A DNA stretch of 54,717 nucleotides from Anoxybacillus sp. J5B_2022 (GCF_026847645.1 NZ_JAPSMC010000017.1:1-54717); one strand, 5' to 3'. Numbered from the stretch's first letter, positions 8,423 through 17,316 are shown. Notes: generated from the letters alone by a model not told the origin. Numbers and translations: made by a program.

Positions 8423-9652
8423 TTATTTTAATTTTTTTAAACGATCGCTCTGGCTAATAATATCGGTCACGCGCACACCGAAATTTTCGTCGATGACAAC
8501 AACTTCCCCTTTGGCAATTAATTTGTTGTTGACGAGTATATCGACCGGTTCCCCTGCAAGCTTATCGAGTTCAATGATCGCTCCAGACGAAAGGTTTAAA
8601 ATGTCTTGCACCGATCGCTTCGTTCTTCCTAGTTCAACCGTCACTTGCAACGGTATATCAAGAAGCATGTTCAAATTGCGCGTTTCTGCTTCCACTAAAG
8701 GAACTGGTTCAAAGCTTGCAAAATCAACCGGTTGGACATGCTGCTGTCCCATTCCCGCATAGGCGCCGGCGCCAAAATGATTCGGCGTATGCGGCGGTTG
8801 TTGCGCATGTGCATAAGATGGATACGACTCTTGCGGCATGTGAGGTACCGGTTGCCCATAGCCATAAGCCGTTTGATTCGACAGATTCGTCATCGAAGAA
8901 GGAGATGGTGCATTGTTCCCCCCGCTATTCTCCACGTCTATTTTATCGGATGCAGGCTCGCTCGGACTAGACATTTGCAATAAATTTTGCACTAACTCTT
9001 TTGCGAAATCAACCGGCAATAGCTGCATAATGTTCGAGTCAATTAAGTTTCCAATTTTTAGACGGAACGAAATTTTAATTAAAATATCTTCTGGCGGCAA
9101 ATATTCGATTCCTTCGCCTTCTTTCACATCTAGTAAATGAAGCGTCGGCGGCGAAATATCCACCTTTTTCCCGAAAATTGTTGACATCGATGTTGCCGCT
9201 GAACCCATCATTTGGTTCATTGCTTCTTGAACAGCGCTTAACTGAATTTCTCCTAACAAATCAGCTGGGTTCAGCCCGTCGCCGCCAAGCATTAAATCAG
9301 CGATAATCGCTGCGTCAGACTGTTTAATGACGAGCAAATTCGTTCCTAAAAAACCGTCTGTATAGTTCACTTGGATAGCTACGTACGGGTGTGGGAACTC
9401 TTGTGGCACATCTTCTCGGCGAATGACCGATACGCTCGGTGTTGTAATTTCTACTTTTTGGTTTAATAACATCGAAAGCGCCGTTGCTGAGCTACCGAAC
9501 GAAATGTTGCCAATTTCCCCTAACGCATCTTGCTCCATCGTCGATAATACGTCGTCGACAGACGGAGTGGCGGGCGGAGTATCATCAAAACTCGCCGTTC
9601 CGCGCAACAGTGCATCAATCTCATCTTGGGATAGCATATCATCGCTCATCAT
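8423..9652 (-). CDS. fliY: FliY, C-ring switch protein with CheY-P phosphatase activity
   Basis: The 409-residue protein starts with the CheY-binding peptide LSQDEIDALL shared with FliM. A CheC-type phosphatase region follows, with two repeats visible around GEIGNISFGSSATALS and LSAVQEAMNQMMGSAATS. Next comes a low-complexity linker rich in Pro, His, Gln and Tyr (about residues 230-310) and a C-terminal FliN/SpoA domain (VTVELGRTKRSVQDILNL). Known FliY dephosphorylates CheY-P at the switch. The start overlaps the fliM stop. The first of two adjacent ATGs has a GGGGGAG site at 9 nt. Confidence 0.95.
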   Translation of the reverse strand: MMSDDMLSQDEIDALLRGTASFDDTPPATPSVDDVLSTMEQDALGEIGNISFGSSATALSMLLNQKVEITTPSVSVIRREDVPQEFPHPYVAIQVNYTDGFLGTNLLVIKQSDAAIIADLMLGGDGLNPADLLGEIQLSAVQEAMNQMMGSAATSMSTIFGKKVDISPPTLHLLDVKEGEGIEYLPPEDILIKISFRLKIGNLIDSNIMQLLPVDFAKELVQNLLQMSSPSEPASDKIDVENSGGNNAPSPSSMTNLSNQTAYGYGQPVPHMPQESYPSYAHAQQPPHTPNHFGAGAYAGMGQQHVQPVDFASFEPVPLVEAETRNLNMLLDIPLQVTVELGRTKRSVQDILNLSSGAIIELDKLAGEPVDILVNNKLIAKGEVVVIDENFGVRVTDIISQSDRLKKLK

Positions 9653-10643
9653 CGTTGTCTTCTCCCCCTTTCATCGTATCCAGCACTTGAATTGCCAAGC
9701 GCTTATTCCTTTTTCCTGGCTGACCAATAAATTTCGGCACATCGCCAATTTTAATAATTAATGGCTCGTGAATCGATTGGTCAAGTTGAATAACGTCACC
9801 TACGTCCAATTGTAAAAATTCTTGCACTGTAATCATCGCTGTCCCTAACTCCGCAATAACTGGCAGTTTCGCCACTTTAATTCGTTTTTCCAATACTTCC
9901 ACTTCTTCGGGAATCCGTTCTTTCTTTTGCGTCTGCATCCAATAATGAACGGAAAGACGAGGAATAATTGGCTCTAACACAACGTGCGGAATACATATGT
10001 TAATCATCCCGCTCGTTTCGGCAATTTGCGTGTTTAACGAAATGACAACAACCGTTTCATTCGGCGATACCATTTGCAAAAATTGCGGATTCACCTCAAA
10101 TTCGGTTAACATCGGATCAATTTCAGTGACCGATTCCCATGCATCACGCAAATTGCTGAACGCTTTTTCAAACAAATTGGACATAATTCGCATCTCAATT
10201 TCCGTTAAATTGTCCACTTTATTTAAGCTCACGCCCCGTCCGCCCATCACACGGTCAAGCATCGCATAGGCAATGTTTGGGTTGACTTCCATAATAATGT
10301 GACCGTCTAATGGCGGCACTTCAAATACGTTTAAAATCGTCATCTTTGGAATGGAGCGAATAAATTCTTCGTACGGAATTTGATCAGCCGAAGCGACAGA
10401 GATTTGCACATACGTCCGTAATTGCGCTGAGAAAAACGTCGTTAGCAGCCTTGCAAAGTTTTCATGAATGCGGGTAAGGCTGCGAATCTGGTCTTTGGAA
10501 AAGCGAAGCGCACGTTTAAAGTCATATACTTTTACTTTTTTATCCGCTTCTTCTTTTTTTAGTTCCTCCGCATCCATTTCTCCTGCAGACAACGCCGCTA
10601 ACAACGCATCAATTTCACTTTGCGATAACACTTCACCAGACAA
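9639..10643 (-). CDS. fliM: FliM, flagellar motor switch protein
   Basis: The 334-residue protein begins with the CheY-binding peptide GEVLSQSEIDALL. It continues with the CheC-like middle domain (DRVMGGRG) and a C-terminal SpoA domain (GDVIQLDQSIHEPL). It forms the C-ring with FliG and FliY. I chose the TTG at 10643: an almost perfect AGGAGGTGAT ends a few bases before it, and the family starts with SGEVLSQ. An in-frame GTG at 10652 lies inside that ribosome-binding site and is unlikely to be used. Confidence 0.95.
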   Translation of the reverse strand: MSGEVLSQSEIDALLAALSAGEMDAEELKKEEADKKVKVYDFKRALRFSKDQIRSLTRIHENFARLLTTFFSAQLRTYVQISVASADQIPYEEFIRSIPKMTILNVFEVPPLDGHIIMEVNPNIAYAMLDRVMGGRGVSLNKVDNLTEIEMRIMSNLFEKAFSNLRDAWESVTEIDPMLTEFEVNPQFLQMVSPNETVVVISLNTQIAETSGMINICIPHVVLEPIIPRLSVHYWMQTQKKERIPEEVEVLEKRIKVAKLPVIAELGTAMITVQEFLQLDVGDVIQLDQSIHEPLIIKIGDVPKFIGQPGKRNKRLAIQVLDTMKGGEDNDDER

Positions 10644-10664
10644 CGCTATCACCTCCTCGCATAG

Positions 10665-11087
10665 TTATTGGAGGATGAAGGAAGTAATGTACACTTGCTC
10701 CACTTTCCCATCTTGCATAATTTGATTAATTTTTTCTTTCAAGCGATTTTTTAAGTTCGTCTTTCCTTGCTCCCCGTTAAAATCGGCTGGTTTCATCATC
10801 GATAATTGCTCGATAATAATATCTTTTATTTGAAAATCGCGCTTTTCTGCCTCGGCTTTCCCATCTTTGCTGTCCATCTGGATTTTAAATGAAATTTTGA
10901 TAAAACTTCCGTCGGCTAAGTTTGTCGTAATTTCTGGCACATCCACCGAACTAGCGACAATTTCATCCGCCGTCGGTGCTTTTTTCTCTTGATTGCCGGT
11001 AAATTTCAAAACAATCACTAATGCAACGACCGATATAAGCGTAATGCTCACTAATGTAACGAGCATTATTTTCCATAGTTTACTCAC
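10665..11087 (-). CDS. fliL: FliL, flagellar basal-body associated protein
   Basis: The 140-residue protein has one N-terminal transmembrane segment (about residues 8-28) and a periplasm-side FliL domain with KISFKIQMDSK, ending VYITSFILQ. FliL associates with the stator around the motor. The start is a GTG that overlaps the flbD stop by 8 nt (GTGAGTAA), with GGAGG about 10 nt upstream. Family assignment is clear from length, topology and position between flbD and fliM. Confidence 0.92.
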   Translation of the reverse strand: MSKLWKIMLVTLVSITLISVVALVIVLKFTGNQEKKAPTADEIVASSVDVPEITTNLADGSFIKISFKIQMDSKDGKAEAEKRDFQIKDIIIEQLSMMKPADFNGEQGKTNLKNRLKEKINQIMQDGKVEQVYITSFILQ

Positions 11088-11301
11088 TATTTAATCCCTC
11101 CACCTCTCGAGGAAGCCCTAAAATTGAAATTTGTTGGTAAAATTGTTTGACGAGTTCTACCACATCCTGTACAGATTCGCGTACGACAATTTTTTTGCCG
11201 TTCGTTAATGTGATCGTTGTATCGGGAAAGGCTTCCACTTGTTCTATGTATAGCGCGTTTAACGTAAATGTTTTTCCATTTAGCCGCGTCAATGTGATCA
11301 T
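11080..11301 (-). CDS. swrD: FlbD/SwrD family small flagellar protein
   Basis: The 73-residue protein starts MITLTRLNGKTFTLNALYIE and contains the LTNGKKIVVRESVQDV segment typical of the FlbD family. In B. subtilis the homologue (SwrD, formerly YlzI) raises flagellar power for swarming. There is no Shine-Dalgarno at normal distance from the ATG at 11301. Instead, a GGGAGGGA stretch lies beyond a stable hairpin (see the entry at 11310). The gene follows flgE by 44 nt and overlaps fliL by 8 nt. Confidence 0.9.
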   Translation of the reverse strand: MITLTRLNGKTFTLNALYIEQVEAFPDTTITLTNGKKIVVRESVQDVVELVKQFYQQISILGLPREVEGLNSE

Positions 11302-11309
11302 ATGTATGT

Positions 11310-11344
11310 GGGCACTAGACGGCGTCTAGTGCCCTCCCTCCCTT
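11310..11344 (-). promoter_or_regulatory. Hairpin between a distant Shine-Dalgarno site and the flbD start
   Basis: Just after the double TAA stop of flgE the minus strand reads AAGGGAGGGA (11344-11335). An 11-bp perfect stem GGGCACTAGAC with loop GCC and its complement follow (11334-11310), then eight bases, then the flbD ATG. Unfolded, the purine-rich site is over 30 nt from the ATG; with the hairpin folded it would sit at about 9-10 nt. No U-tract follows the stem, so an intrinsic terminator is unlikely. The sequence is seen directly; the translational role is inference. Confidence 0.6.
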
Positions 11345-11345
11345 A

Positions 11346-12662
11346 TTATTTCTTTAGGTTGACAAGTTCTTGCAAAATTTCATCGGACGTTGTAATAATG
11401 CGCGTATTTGCTTGGAAGCCACGTTGGGCGACGATCATTTCGGTAAACTCTTCAGAAAGATCGACGTTCGACATTTCCAGTGCGCCGGAAATAATTTCAC
11501 CAGCTCCGTTTAACCCTGGACGCGATAATTCATTAATCGTTAAACCGTTCGCATTTCGGTCGAGTTTCCCTGAGTTGTTCGTTTCTTTAAACGTATTGCC
11601 ACCCATTTTTTCTAAGCCACTTGGGTTCGGGAATTGCGCTAATAAAATTTGTCCAGCAATTTTTAATTGCCCGTTGCTGTCGATAAACGTCACTTTCCCG
11701 TCTGCGGTAATTCCAAAGCTTTTCGCCGTCTTCGGAATTTGAATGAGTCCTGGCTCAAAGCTAGTCACATTTCCGTATTTTGGCTCACTATAATCTTGTA
11801 ACACTCGTTGGACACTTTCAACAAAACCGCTAATTCCTTCCAAGTAAGGTCCCATCATTTTTTCGGCTTGATCCAACGTAGTTGGCCATCCGCTCGTCGG
11901 AATTGTTGTCATGTTGTTAATGCTTGCATTGGGCGAAACTTTGTTATTAAAGTTGCCGATATTCGTATTCATATTATTAATTTGCGTATTAAAGTTATTG
12001 ATAAAAGTATTAAATTTAGTAAACGAAGGAGGATCAAAATTATTTTTCCAATTTTGAATAAAATTAACTAACCCTCCAGGTCCATTAACAAAACTATCAA
12101 GCTGAGTTCTTAAAGTGTTAACTTGATTAAGGTTTTCGGCAGAAGGCAATGTTTTAATCGCTGCTTCACCGATTAAATATTGTCCATCGGAGTTTACAAC
12201 ATAACCGTATTCATCTAAATAAAAGTTCCCCGCACGTGTAAAGTTCAAATTGAACACTTGATCAATCGGAACTCCTGTATTCACTTTATTTGTCCCTAAT
12301 TTTCCAGCTGGTCCATCCATACTAATTAACGTCACATCATTAATCGACCCAACGACGAAAAAGCCGTCGCCGCCAAGCGCCAAATCAAGCGGACGCGATG
12401 TCGTTTGCGTCGAACCTTGTGTATGAATCGTTTCGATGGAGCCTAGGCCGCTTCCTAACCCGATTTGTTTTCCGTTAATCCCCCCGCGCGTCCCAGTGGA
12501 TGACGTCGCAGCAGAAATTTGTTGGGAGACGAGATCTTTAAATGTAACGCGCGCTTTTTTATACCCGTACGTATTGACGTTGGAAATATTGTTGCCGATG
12601 ACGTCTAGTTTATATTGGAAGTTGCGAATTCCACCAATTCCTGTAAACATGGATCGAAGCAT
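11346..12662 (-). CDS. flgE: Flagellar hook protein FlgE with enlarged variable domain
   Basis: The N-terminal rod-like motif MLRSMFTGIGGIRNFQYKL with NNISNVNTYGYKK, and the C-terminal LSEEFTEMIVAQRGFQANTR, identify a hook/rod axial protein. Position after flgD makes it the hook subunit (called FlgE, earlier FlgG, in B. subtilis). It has 438 residues, against 264 as I recall for the B. subtilis hook protein. The extra length is between about residues 105 and 300 and includes an Asn-rich coiled stretch with repeated NNFNTQINN/MNTNIGNFNN units at residues 217-251. The matching DNA (around 11930-12110) is more AT-rich than its surroundings. The ATG at 12662 has AAGGAGAGG upstream. Confidence 0.93.
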   Translation of the reverse strand: MLRSMFTGIGGIRNFQYKLDVIGNNISNVNTYGYKKARVTFKDLVSQQISAATSSTGTRGGINGKQIGLGSGLGSIETIHTQGSTQTTSRPLDLALGGDGFFVVGSINDVTLISMDGPAGKLGTNKVNTGVPIDQVFNLNFTRAGNFYLDEYGYVVNSDGQYLIGEAAIKTLPSAENLNQVNTLRTQLDSFVNGPGGLVNFIQNWKNNFDPPSFTKFNTFINNFNTQINNMNTNIGNFNNKVSPNASINNMTTIPTSGWPTTLDQAEKMMGPYLEGISGFVESVQRVLQDYSEPKYGNVTSFEPGLIQIPKTAKSFGITADGKVTFIDSNGQLKIAGQILLAQFPNPSGLEKMGGNTFKETNNSGKLDRNANGLTINELSRPGLNGAGEIISGALEMSNVDLSEEFTEMIVAQRGFQANTRIITTSDEILQELVNLKK

Positions 12663-12741
12663 AAAGAAATCCTCTCCTTATTCGTAATTTTGAGCCGCTT
12701 CTGTCATTCCGCAAGCTCTTGGCCTCCAAAATGGTCCAGCC

Positions 12742-13110
12742 TTATTCTAAAATAATCGCACCGTTAATGTTCGTAAACAGTTGCGCTTGTGCTTCTTCAC
12801 GGTTCATCGCTGTAATGACCGTTTGATTGGCTGCGTTCACAATAAGCGCCGCCTGATTTGTTAATACTAGTGAATCCCGTACCCCTTTTTGCTTCGCCTC
12901 CAACACTTTTTGCCCAATGAGCGCCCATTGCTGCTCATCGATCAAAATATTTCGCTCTTCTAACCGTTGTTGCGCATGTTTGCTAATTTTCAATGTTTGC
13001 TTCGCTTCGGACAACGCCTCGCGAAACGATGGTGAAGCGATTGCCTTTCGCGTCTGGGAAGCATTCGGTACAAGCGGTGTACGTGGAAAAAACTGCACCC
13101 GGTAACTCAA
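12742..13110 (-). CDS. Flagellar operon protein of the TIGR02530 type
   Basis: The 122-residue soluble protein has the family motif KISKHAQQRLEERNI and a C-terminal TNINGAIILE. This small protein is found between flgD and flgE in many Firmicutes. Its biochemical role is not established to my knowledge; a link to hook assembly is inferred from position only. The start is a TTG at 13110 preceded by GGGGGTG. A 79-nt gap follows before flgE, in which I see only the flgE ribosome-binding site. Confidence 0.85.
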   Translation of the reverse strand: MSYRVQFFPRTPLVPNASQTRKAIASPSFREALSEAKQTLKISKHAQQRLEERNILIDEQQWALIGQKVLEAKQKGVRDSLVLTNQAALIVNAANQTVITAMNREEAQAQLFTNINGAIILE

Positions 13111-13121
13111 ACGCTCACCCC

Positions 13122-13616
13122 CTATGACTCTGTTACTTTTGTTACATCAGATGGTGAAATCGTATCACCGTTATCTAACTCTAACATCCACTTTGTTCCT
13201 TGTTGAAGAACAGACTTTACTAGCGCAGATTTCTTTTCGCCTGCTGTAGTACTCCACTCCACTAGTTTGCCAATCAATTCGCTATATCGCGTTAACGACT
13301 GAATGCTTTGTTGCTGGACAAGCTGCTGCAACGAATCCGACATGCTCGTCAATTTTTCCGACGTCGCTGATTGCGAATCAATAAATTTTTGCATCATCGT
13401 CGACATATTGACCATCTGCTCTAACGTCGAAAAACTAGCCATTTGCGAAATAAATTCTTTATCTTCCATCGGATTTAACGGGTCTTGATGCTCCAGTTGT
13501 GCAATTAATATTTTTAAAAAATCGTCTTTGCCTAACGTTTGCTGCCCTGTTTTTCGTTCCGCCGGTTTATAGTTGCTTAAAAATAAACTAGAGTCGATCG
13601 TGTTAGTAGTAGCCAT
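13122..13616 (-). CDS. flgD: FlgD, hook assembly scaffolding protein
   Basis: The 164-residue protein has the FlgD N-terminal signature LGKDDFLKILIAQLEHQDPL followed by NPMEDKEFISQMASFSTLEQ. This is the conserved hook-cap assembly region. The C-terminal part is short (about residues 105-164), as in Bacillus, and lacks the large Ig-like domains of enterobacterial FlgD. FlgD caps the growing hook. I chose the ATG at 13616 with AGGAG 8 nt upstream; an in-frame GTG at 13625 falls inside the ribosome-binding region. Confidence 0.94.
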   Translation of the reverse strand: MATTNTIDSSLFLSNYKPAERKTGQQTLGKDDFLKILIAQLEHQDPLNPMEDKEFISQMASFSTLEQMVNMSTMMQKFIDSQSATSEKLTSMSDSLQQLVQQQSIQSLTRYSELIGKLVEWSTTAGEKKSALVKSVLQQGTKWMLELDNGDTISPSDVTKVTES

Positions 13617-13627
13617 CCCACTCACTC

Positions 13628-14884
13628 CTAAATAGTCGTATTTAGTTCCTCTTGTAGCGCATCTGCAAACTCTTCGGCAGCTCGTTCTGATTTCTCGGCT
13701 TGTTTTTCATGTTCAAACGGTTGTTTCGATTGGTGCTGCTGTGGATGCCGGTTCATTCCATCAAATTCCTGTTGTGTCCATACATCAAACCGCTCTACGA
13801 CAATATTTTCCGTCGGGATAATATGACGAATTTGGTGAATACTTGCTTCCACTAACTCTTTTGCAGCGGTTGTATTCGTCACAATTTTCGCGGCTAACTC
13901 CCCATCCTTTTGAGCAATGAGCTTAATCGTCAACGTTCCTAAGTGCTCTGGATGCAGCCGGATGACGAGCTGTGATTGGCCATTAGGGCCCTTCGTAAAC
14001 TTGCCTGTTTTCATAATTTCTGTCAATTGGTAAACGAACGATCGTTGAACATCACTTTTTGCTGCATTCGACGGCAATGAAATGGTATGTTCACTCAACA
14101 CTTTCCCCCCAACGAGAGCGGTTGCTAACTCTTCTTCGCTATTCGCTAGTTCTTCATTGTTGATTAACGTTGGAGCGACAGCTTCATGAGAAAGCTGCGT
14201 TTCTTGCTTTAGCTGTTCTGTTTGTGGTATTTGCTGTTCTAGTGATGGGCGAATATGGAATATCCCTTTAGAAAAATCATTCGATAGTAACGCTGCCGCT
14301 TGATTTTGTACTTGCAATGAGCGGCTTAATTTGTCAAGCAATGCCCGCACGTTCCTATCACCTACATGAGATGGAACAACGGTTTCGTTGACTGGAAAGA
14401 CCGTTGCGAGCCGTTGCTGCAATCCTTCGAGCGCGTCAGACGGAAGCGGAAGTTGTCTTTGCTCTAATTGAAACAGCATGAGGGCAACTGCAAGCAACGT
14501 CCCGTTGTTTTCTAACGCCTTTTCATCTTCAACCATTTGCTCAACCGAACGACCTGGAACAAACACTTCGGTTACTTGTTCTTTCAACGCTGTCGGCAAT
14601 CGCTGAAGCAGCTGTCCAACTATAGGATCATTCAACGTCTCTTGTCGCGCATACCCTTCATCGATCGGAATCGAATCGAACAATTGCTGCAGCTCGTTGT
14701 ACAATTCCGTCGGATAAGCCGGAAGCACCGGCAAAGACGATGACGTGCTGCTCAGTTCGTCTTGTGGCAGCATTGCCTGTTTCGTATTAGTCAATAGTGC
14801 CGCAAATCCGGACGCCGTTGCTTCTTGTTTCGGCGCAATTGGTGATACTATCGTTGCTGGCGGAAAAACGACCGGGCTAATCAT
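13628..14884 (-). CDS. fliK: FliK, hook-length control protein
   Basis: The 418-residue protein has a long, poorly conserved Gln/Glu-rich N-terminal region. Its C-terminal FliK domain contains LVIRLHPEHLGTLTIKLIAQ and ends with a charged tail. FliK is exported as a molecular ruler and then acts on the FlhB cytoplasmic domain to switch substrate specificity. The ATG at 14884 has AAAGGAGGTGA at ideal spacing. The open frame starts 6 codons earlier but that start would overlap the ribosome-binding site. A second protein with a FliK-like C-terminus is encoded at 32919-34199. Confidence 0.92.
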   Translation of the reverse strand: MISPVVFPPATIVSPIAPKQEATASGFAALLTNTKQAMLPQDELSSTSSSLPVLPAYPTELYNELQQLFDSIPIDEGYARQETLNDPIVGQLLQRLPTALKEQVTEVFVPGRSVEQMVEDEKALENNGTLLAVALMLFQLEQRQLPLPSDALEGLQQRLATVFPVNETVVPSHVGDRNVRALLDKLSRSLQVQNQAAALLSNDFSKGIFHIRPSLEQQIPQTEQLKQETQLSHEAVAPTLINNEELANSEEELATALVGGKVLSEHTISLPSNAAKSDVQRSFVYQLTEIMKTGKFTKGPNGQSQLVIRLHPEHLGTLTIKLIAQKDGELAAKIVTNTTAAKELVEASIHQIRHIIPTENIVVERFDVWTQQEFDGMNRHPQQHQSKQPFEHEKQAEKSERAAEEFADALQEELNTTI

Positions 14885-14898
14885 TTTCTCACCTCCTT

Positions 14899-15543
14899 TC
14901 ATTGCTTCGCGTTTGCTTGTGCTTCTTTTGTCAAAAGCGCGGTATATTTCGCCGCATCCGCCGGTGTCATTTTTTCAAGAATCGCCGCTGCTGTATCCCT
15001 GCCTAACGTGGAAAGAATGCGGACAGCTTCTTGATCCGACATTTTCGGAATAATCGCAGCCGCATTTTTCGGCGACATCGTTTCATACATTTTCGCAATA
15101 TCTTGAATGGTCGGCTTTGTTTCACTTGGCGATGTTGACGTTGTTTCTTGTTTCTGTTTAGCTGATAGTTCGGCATTTAACCGCTTGATTTCTTGCTTTA
15201 GCGCATCGATTTCACTTTGTTTATTTTTGATTTCTTTTTCGAGCTTTTTGACTTGTTGCGTTTTTTCTTCGATCATCGCTTTTTGCTCGAGCATCGTTTT
15301 TTGTAACACTTGCTCCGCTGATTGTTGTTTGCCGTTCATCCATTCCGATAGAAAAGGAATGTTCGACCCATATTTTTGAACAGCGCCAAACACATTAAAA
15401 CCGGCAACAGTGGCAATAACAAGTGCTAGCGTGATCGTAAATAAAAGCGGTATGACGATCACAAACAAGAACCATTTTAACTTTCCAACTTTCTCTTCCG
15501 CTTCTACGTCGATCTCTTTTTCGATTCCTTGTTCTTTCATCAT
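14899..15543 (-). CDS. ylxF: YlxF/MotE-like flagellar operon protein with MgtE-N-like domain
   Basis: The roughly 214-residue protein has one N-terminal transmembrane segment (WFLFVIVIPLLFTITLAL), a long coiled coil (about residues 70-125) and a C-terminal helical repeat region (MSPKNAAAIIPKMSDQEAVR, then ILEKMTPADAAKY) like the MgtE N domain. B. subtilis YlxF occupies the same site between fliJ and fliK. A membrane-anchored role in motor or export assembly is plausible but inferred. The ATG at 15543 overlaps the fliJ stop (ATGA). Confidence 0.85.
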   Translation of the reverse strand: MMKEQGIEKEIDVEAEEKVGKLKWFLFVIVIPLLFTITLALVIATVAGFNVFGAVQKYGSNIPFLSEWMNGKQQSAEQVLQKTMLEQKAMIEEKTQQVKKLEKEIKNKQSEIDALKQEIKRLNAELSAKQKQETTSTSPSETKPTIQDIAKMYETMSPKNAAAIIPKMSDQEAVRILSTLGRDTAAAILEKMTPADAAKYTALLTKEAQANAKQ

Positions 15544-15992
15544 CTCACCCAATTCTTACGATGGACAAATTGCTGCAACGAAACTTCATCCATCCATCGG
15601 TTTTCCGCTGTCTGAATCGCTTTTTGTACAGCTTCTTCATGTTTTTCTTTCATTTTTTCATATTTTTTTACTTCGATCGTTACTTCCGTTAACTTCGTCT
15701 GTTTGAAAAACATATGCTCTCGTGCTTGGATCACTAGTTGTTGGTAATGAGAAATGGTTCGTTCTAAGTTCGTCACAAATTGCCGAAAATGGCGGATATC
15801 TTGAATGGCAAGACCTTCGCTCATTTTTTGTTTGTACATCTCTTCGTAGTCTTCCTTTTGTTTTAACAGATGATACAGCTTTTCCGCCACCTCTTCAAAT
15901 CGCTTCACCGCTTCGTTATATTCGCTAAGCGCTTTTTCCTTTTCTTTTTCTTTAATCGTTAATAGTTTATCTAACTTAAATGAACGGATCAT
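15540..15992 (-). CDS. fliJ: FliJ, flagellar export chaperone/ATPase stalk
   Basis: The 150-residue, highly charged, almost entirely coiled-coil protein starts MIRSFKLDKLLTIKEKEKEK. FliJ inserts in the central channel of the FliI hexamer, like the gamma stalk of F1-ATPase, and links it to FlhA. It follows fliI by 7 nt and overlaps ylxF by 4 nt. Sequence conservation is low in this family, so the call rests on composition, length and position. Confidence 0.9.
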   Translation of the reverse strand: MIRSFKLDKLLTIKEKEKEKALSEYNEAVKRFEEVAEKLYHLLKQKEDYEEMYKQKMSEGLAIQDIRHFRQFVTNLERTISHYQQLVIQAREHMFFKQTKLTEVTIEVKKYEKMKEKHEEAVQKAIQTAENRWMDEVSLQQFVHRKNWVR

Positions 15993-15999
15993 CGTTTAC

Positions 16000-17316
16000 T
16001 CACCCTGAGTGCACGAGCTGAAGCAGCATATCAATGCTTTCTTCTTTCGTGAATTTTTCGTGTGTATCTTGCTTTAAAAACTCAAGAAGCTTCGGATAAT
16101 AACGAATCGCCTCATCAATTTCCCGCGATGACCCACGTTTATATGCTCCGATATTAATCAAATCTTCTGAATGCATGTATGTCGAAAGGAGTTGGCGAAA
16201 TCTTTCAGCTGCCGCTTTATGCTCTGGCGTAATGATATAATTCATCACACGGCTAATGCTTTTGAGCACATTAATCGCTGGATATTGCCCTTTATTCGCT
16301 AAATTCCGCTCCAACACGAAATGCCCATCCAAAATGCCACGAACGGTATCAGCGATTGGTTCGTTCATATCGTCCCCATCGACTAACACTGTATAAAACG
16401 CAGTGATCGTGCCATGTTCGTTCGTTCCCGTCCGCTCAAGCAACTTCGGCAAAATCGCAAACACAGATGGCGTATACCCTTTCGTTGTCGGCGGCTCCCC
16501 GATCGCTAGCCCTACTTCCCGCTGCGCCATCGCCACACGCGTGACGGAATCCATCATTAGCATGACGTTCATCCCTTTATCACGGAAATACTCGGCAATC
16601 GCTGTCGCCGTATACGCACCTTTAATGCGCATGAGCGCCGGCTGATCCGAAGTAGCGACGACTACGACCGAGCGGGCAAGACCTTCCGGGCCAAGATCTC
16701 GTTCGATAAACTCACGCACCTCACGTCCCCGTTCACCAATTAGGGCGATGACGTTCAAATCCGCATTTGTGTTGCGAGCAATCATGCCAAGCAATGTACT
16801 TTTGCCGACACCAGAGCCGGCGAAAATGCCGACGCGCTGGCCTTTTCCTACGGTCAGCAAGCTATCGATCAAGCGAACACCGACTTCGACCGGTTCAGCA
16901 ATCGGCGGCCGCAATAGCGGATTCGGCGGCTCTTGCTCGATCGATAACGACCGTAAGCCTTTCGGAAGCGCGCTCCCATCGAGCGGCTGACCAAGTGAAT
17001 CTAGCACTTTGCCGACTAAATCTGCACCGACTTTGATTTGTAGCGGTTTCCCAGTCGCCTCTACAATACAACCTGGGGAAATATCTTGAACGGTGGAAAA
17101 TGGCATTAGCAACACATGTTGCTCTCGGAAGCCGACAACTTCAGCAGCAATTTTCTGCTTTTTTCTTCCCCCGCCGACATGAATATAACAAACGTCTCCG
17201 ATAGAGCTTTCTGGGCCTTTCGCTTCGATCATCAAACCGATGACGCGCGTCACTTTTCCGAACCGCTTATAGGAGTCGATCGTTTCGATGTCGTGAAGCA
17301 ACGTTTGCCAATTCAC
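16000..17316 (-). CDS. fliI: FliI, flagellum-specific export ATPase
   Basis: The 438-residue protein resembles the F1-ATPase beta subunit, with Walker A AGSGVGKS at residues 166-173 and the ATPase-family motif NEPIADTVRGILDGH. It energises type III export and is held by FliH. The start is a GTG that overlaps the fliH stop by 4 nt (GTGA), with GGAGG 7 nt before it. Confidence 0.96.
   Translation of the reverse strand: MNWQTLLHDIETIDSYKRFGKVTRVIGLMIEAKGPESSIGDVCYIHVGGGRKKQKIAAEVVGFREQHVLLMPFSTVQDISPGCIVEATGKPLQIKVGADLVGKVLDSLGQPLDGSALPKGLRSLSIEQEPPNPLLRPPIAEPVEVGVRLIDSLLTVGKGQRVGIFAGSGVGKSTLLGMIARNTNADLNVIALIGERGREVREFIERDLGPEGLARSVVVVATSDQPALMRIKGAYTATAIAEYFRDKGMNVMLMMDSVTRVAMAQREVGLAIGEPPTTKGYTPSVFAILPKLLERTGTNEHGTITAFYTVLVDGDDMNEPIADTVRGILDGHFVLERNLANKGQYPAINVLKSISRVMNYIITPEHKAAAERFRQLLSTYMHSEDLINIGAYKRGSSREIDEAIRYYPKLLEFLKQDTHEKFTKEESIDMLLQLVHSG

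Noticed and set aside
10644-10652. Upstream GTG start for fliM
   Set aside because: It lies within the AGGAGGTGAT ribosome-binding site that serves the TTG at 10643.
11310-11334. Rho-independent terminator between flgE and flbD
   Set aside because: The stem is strong but is followed by ACATACATATG with no U-tract, and a stop here would cut the operon.
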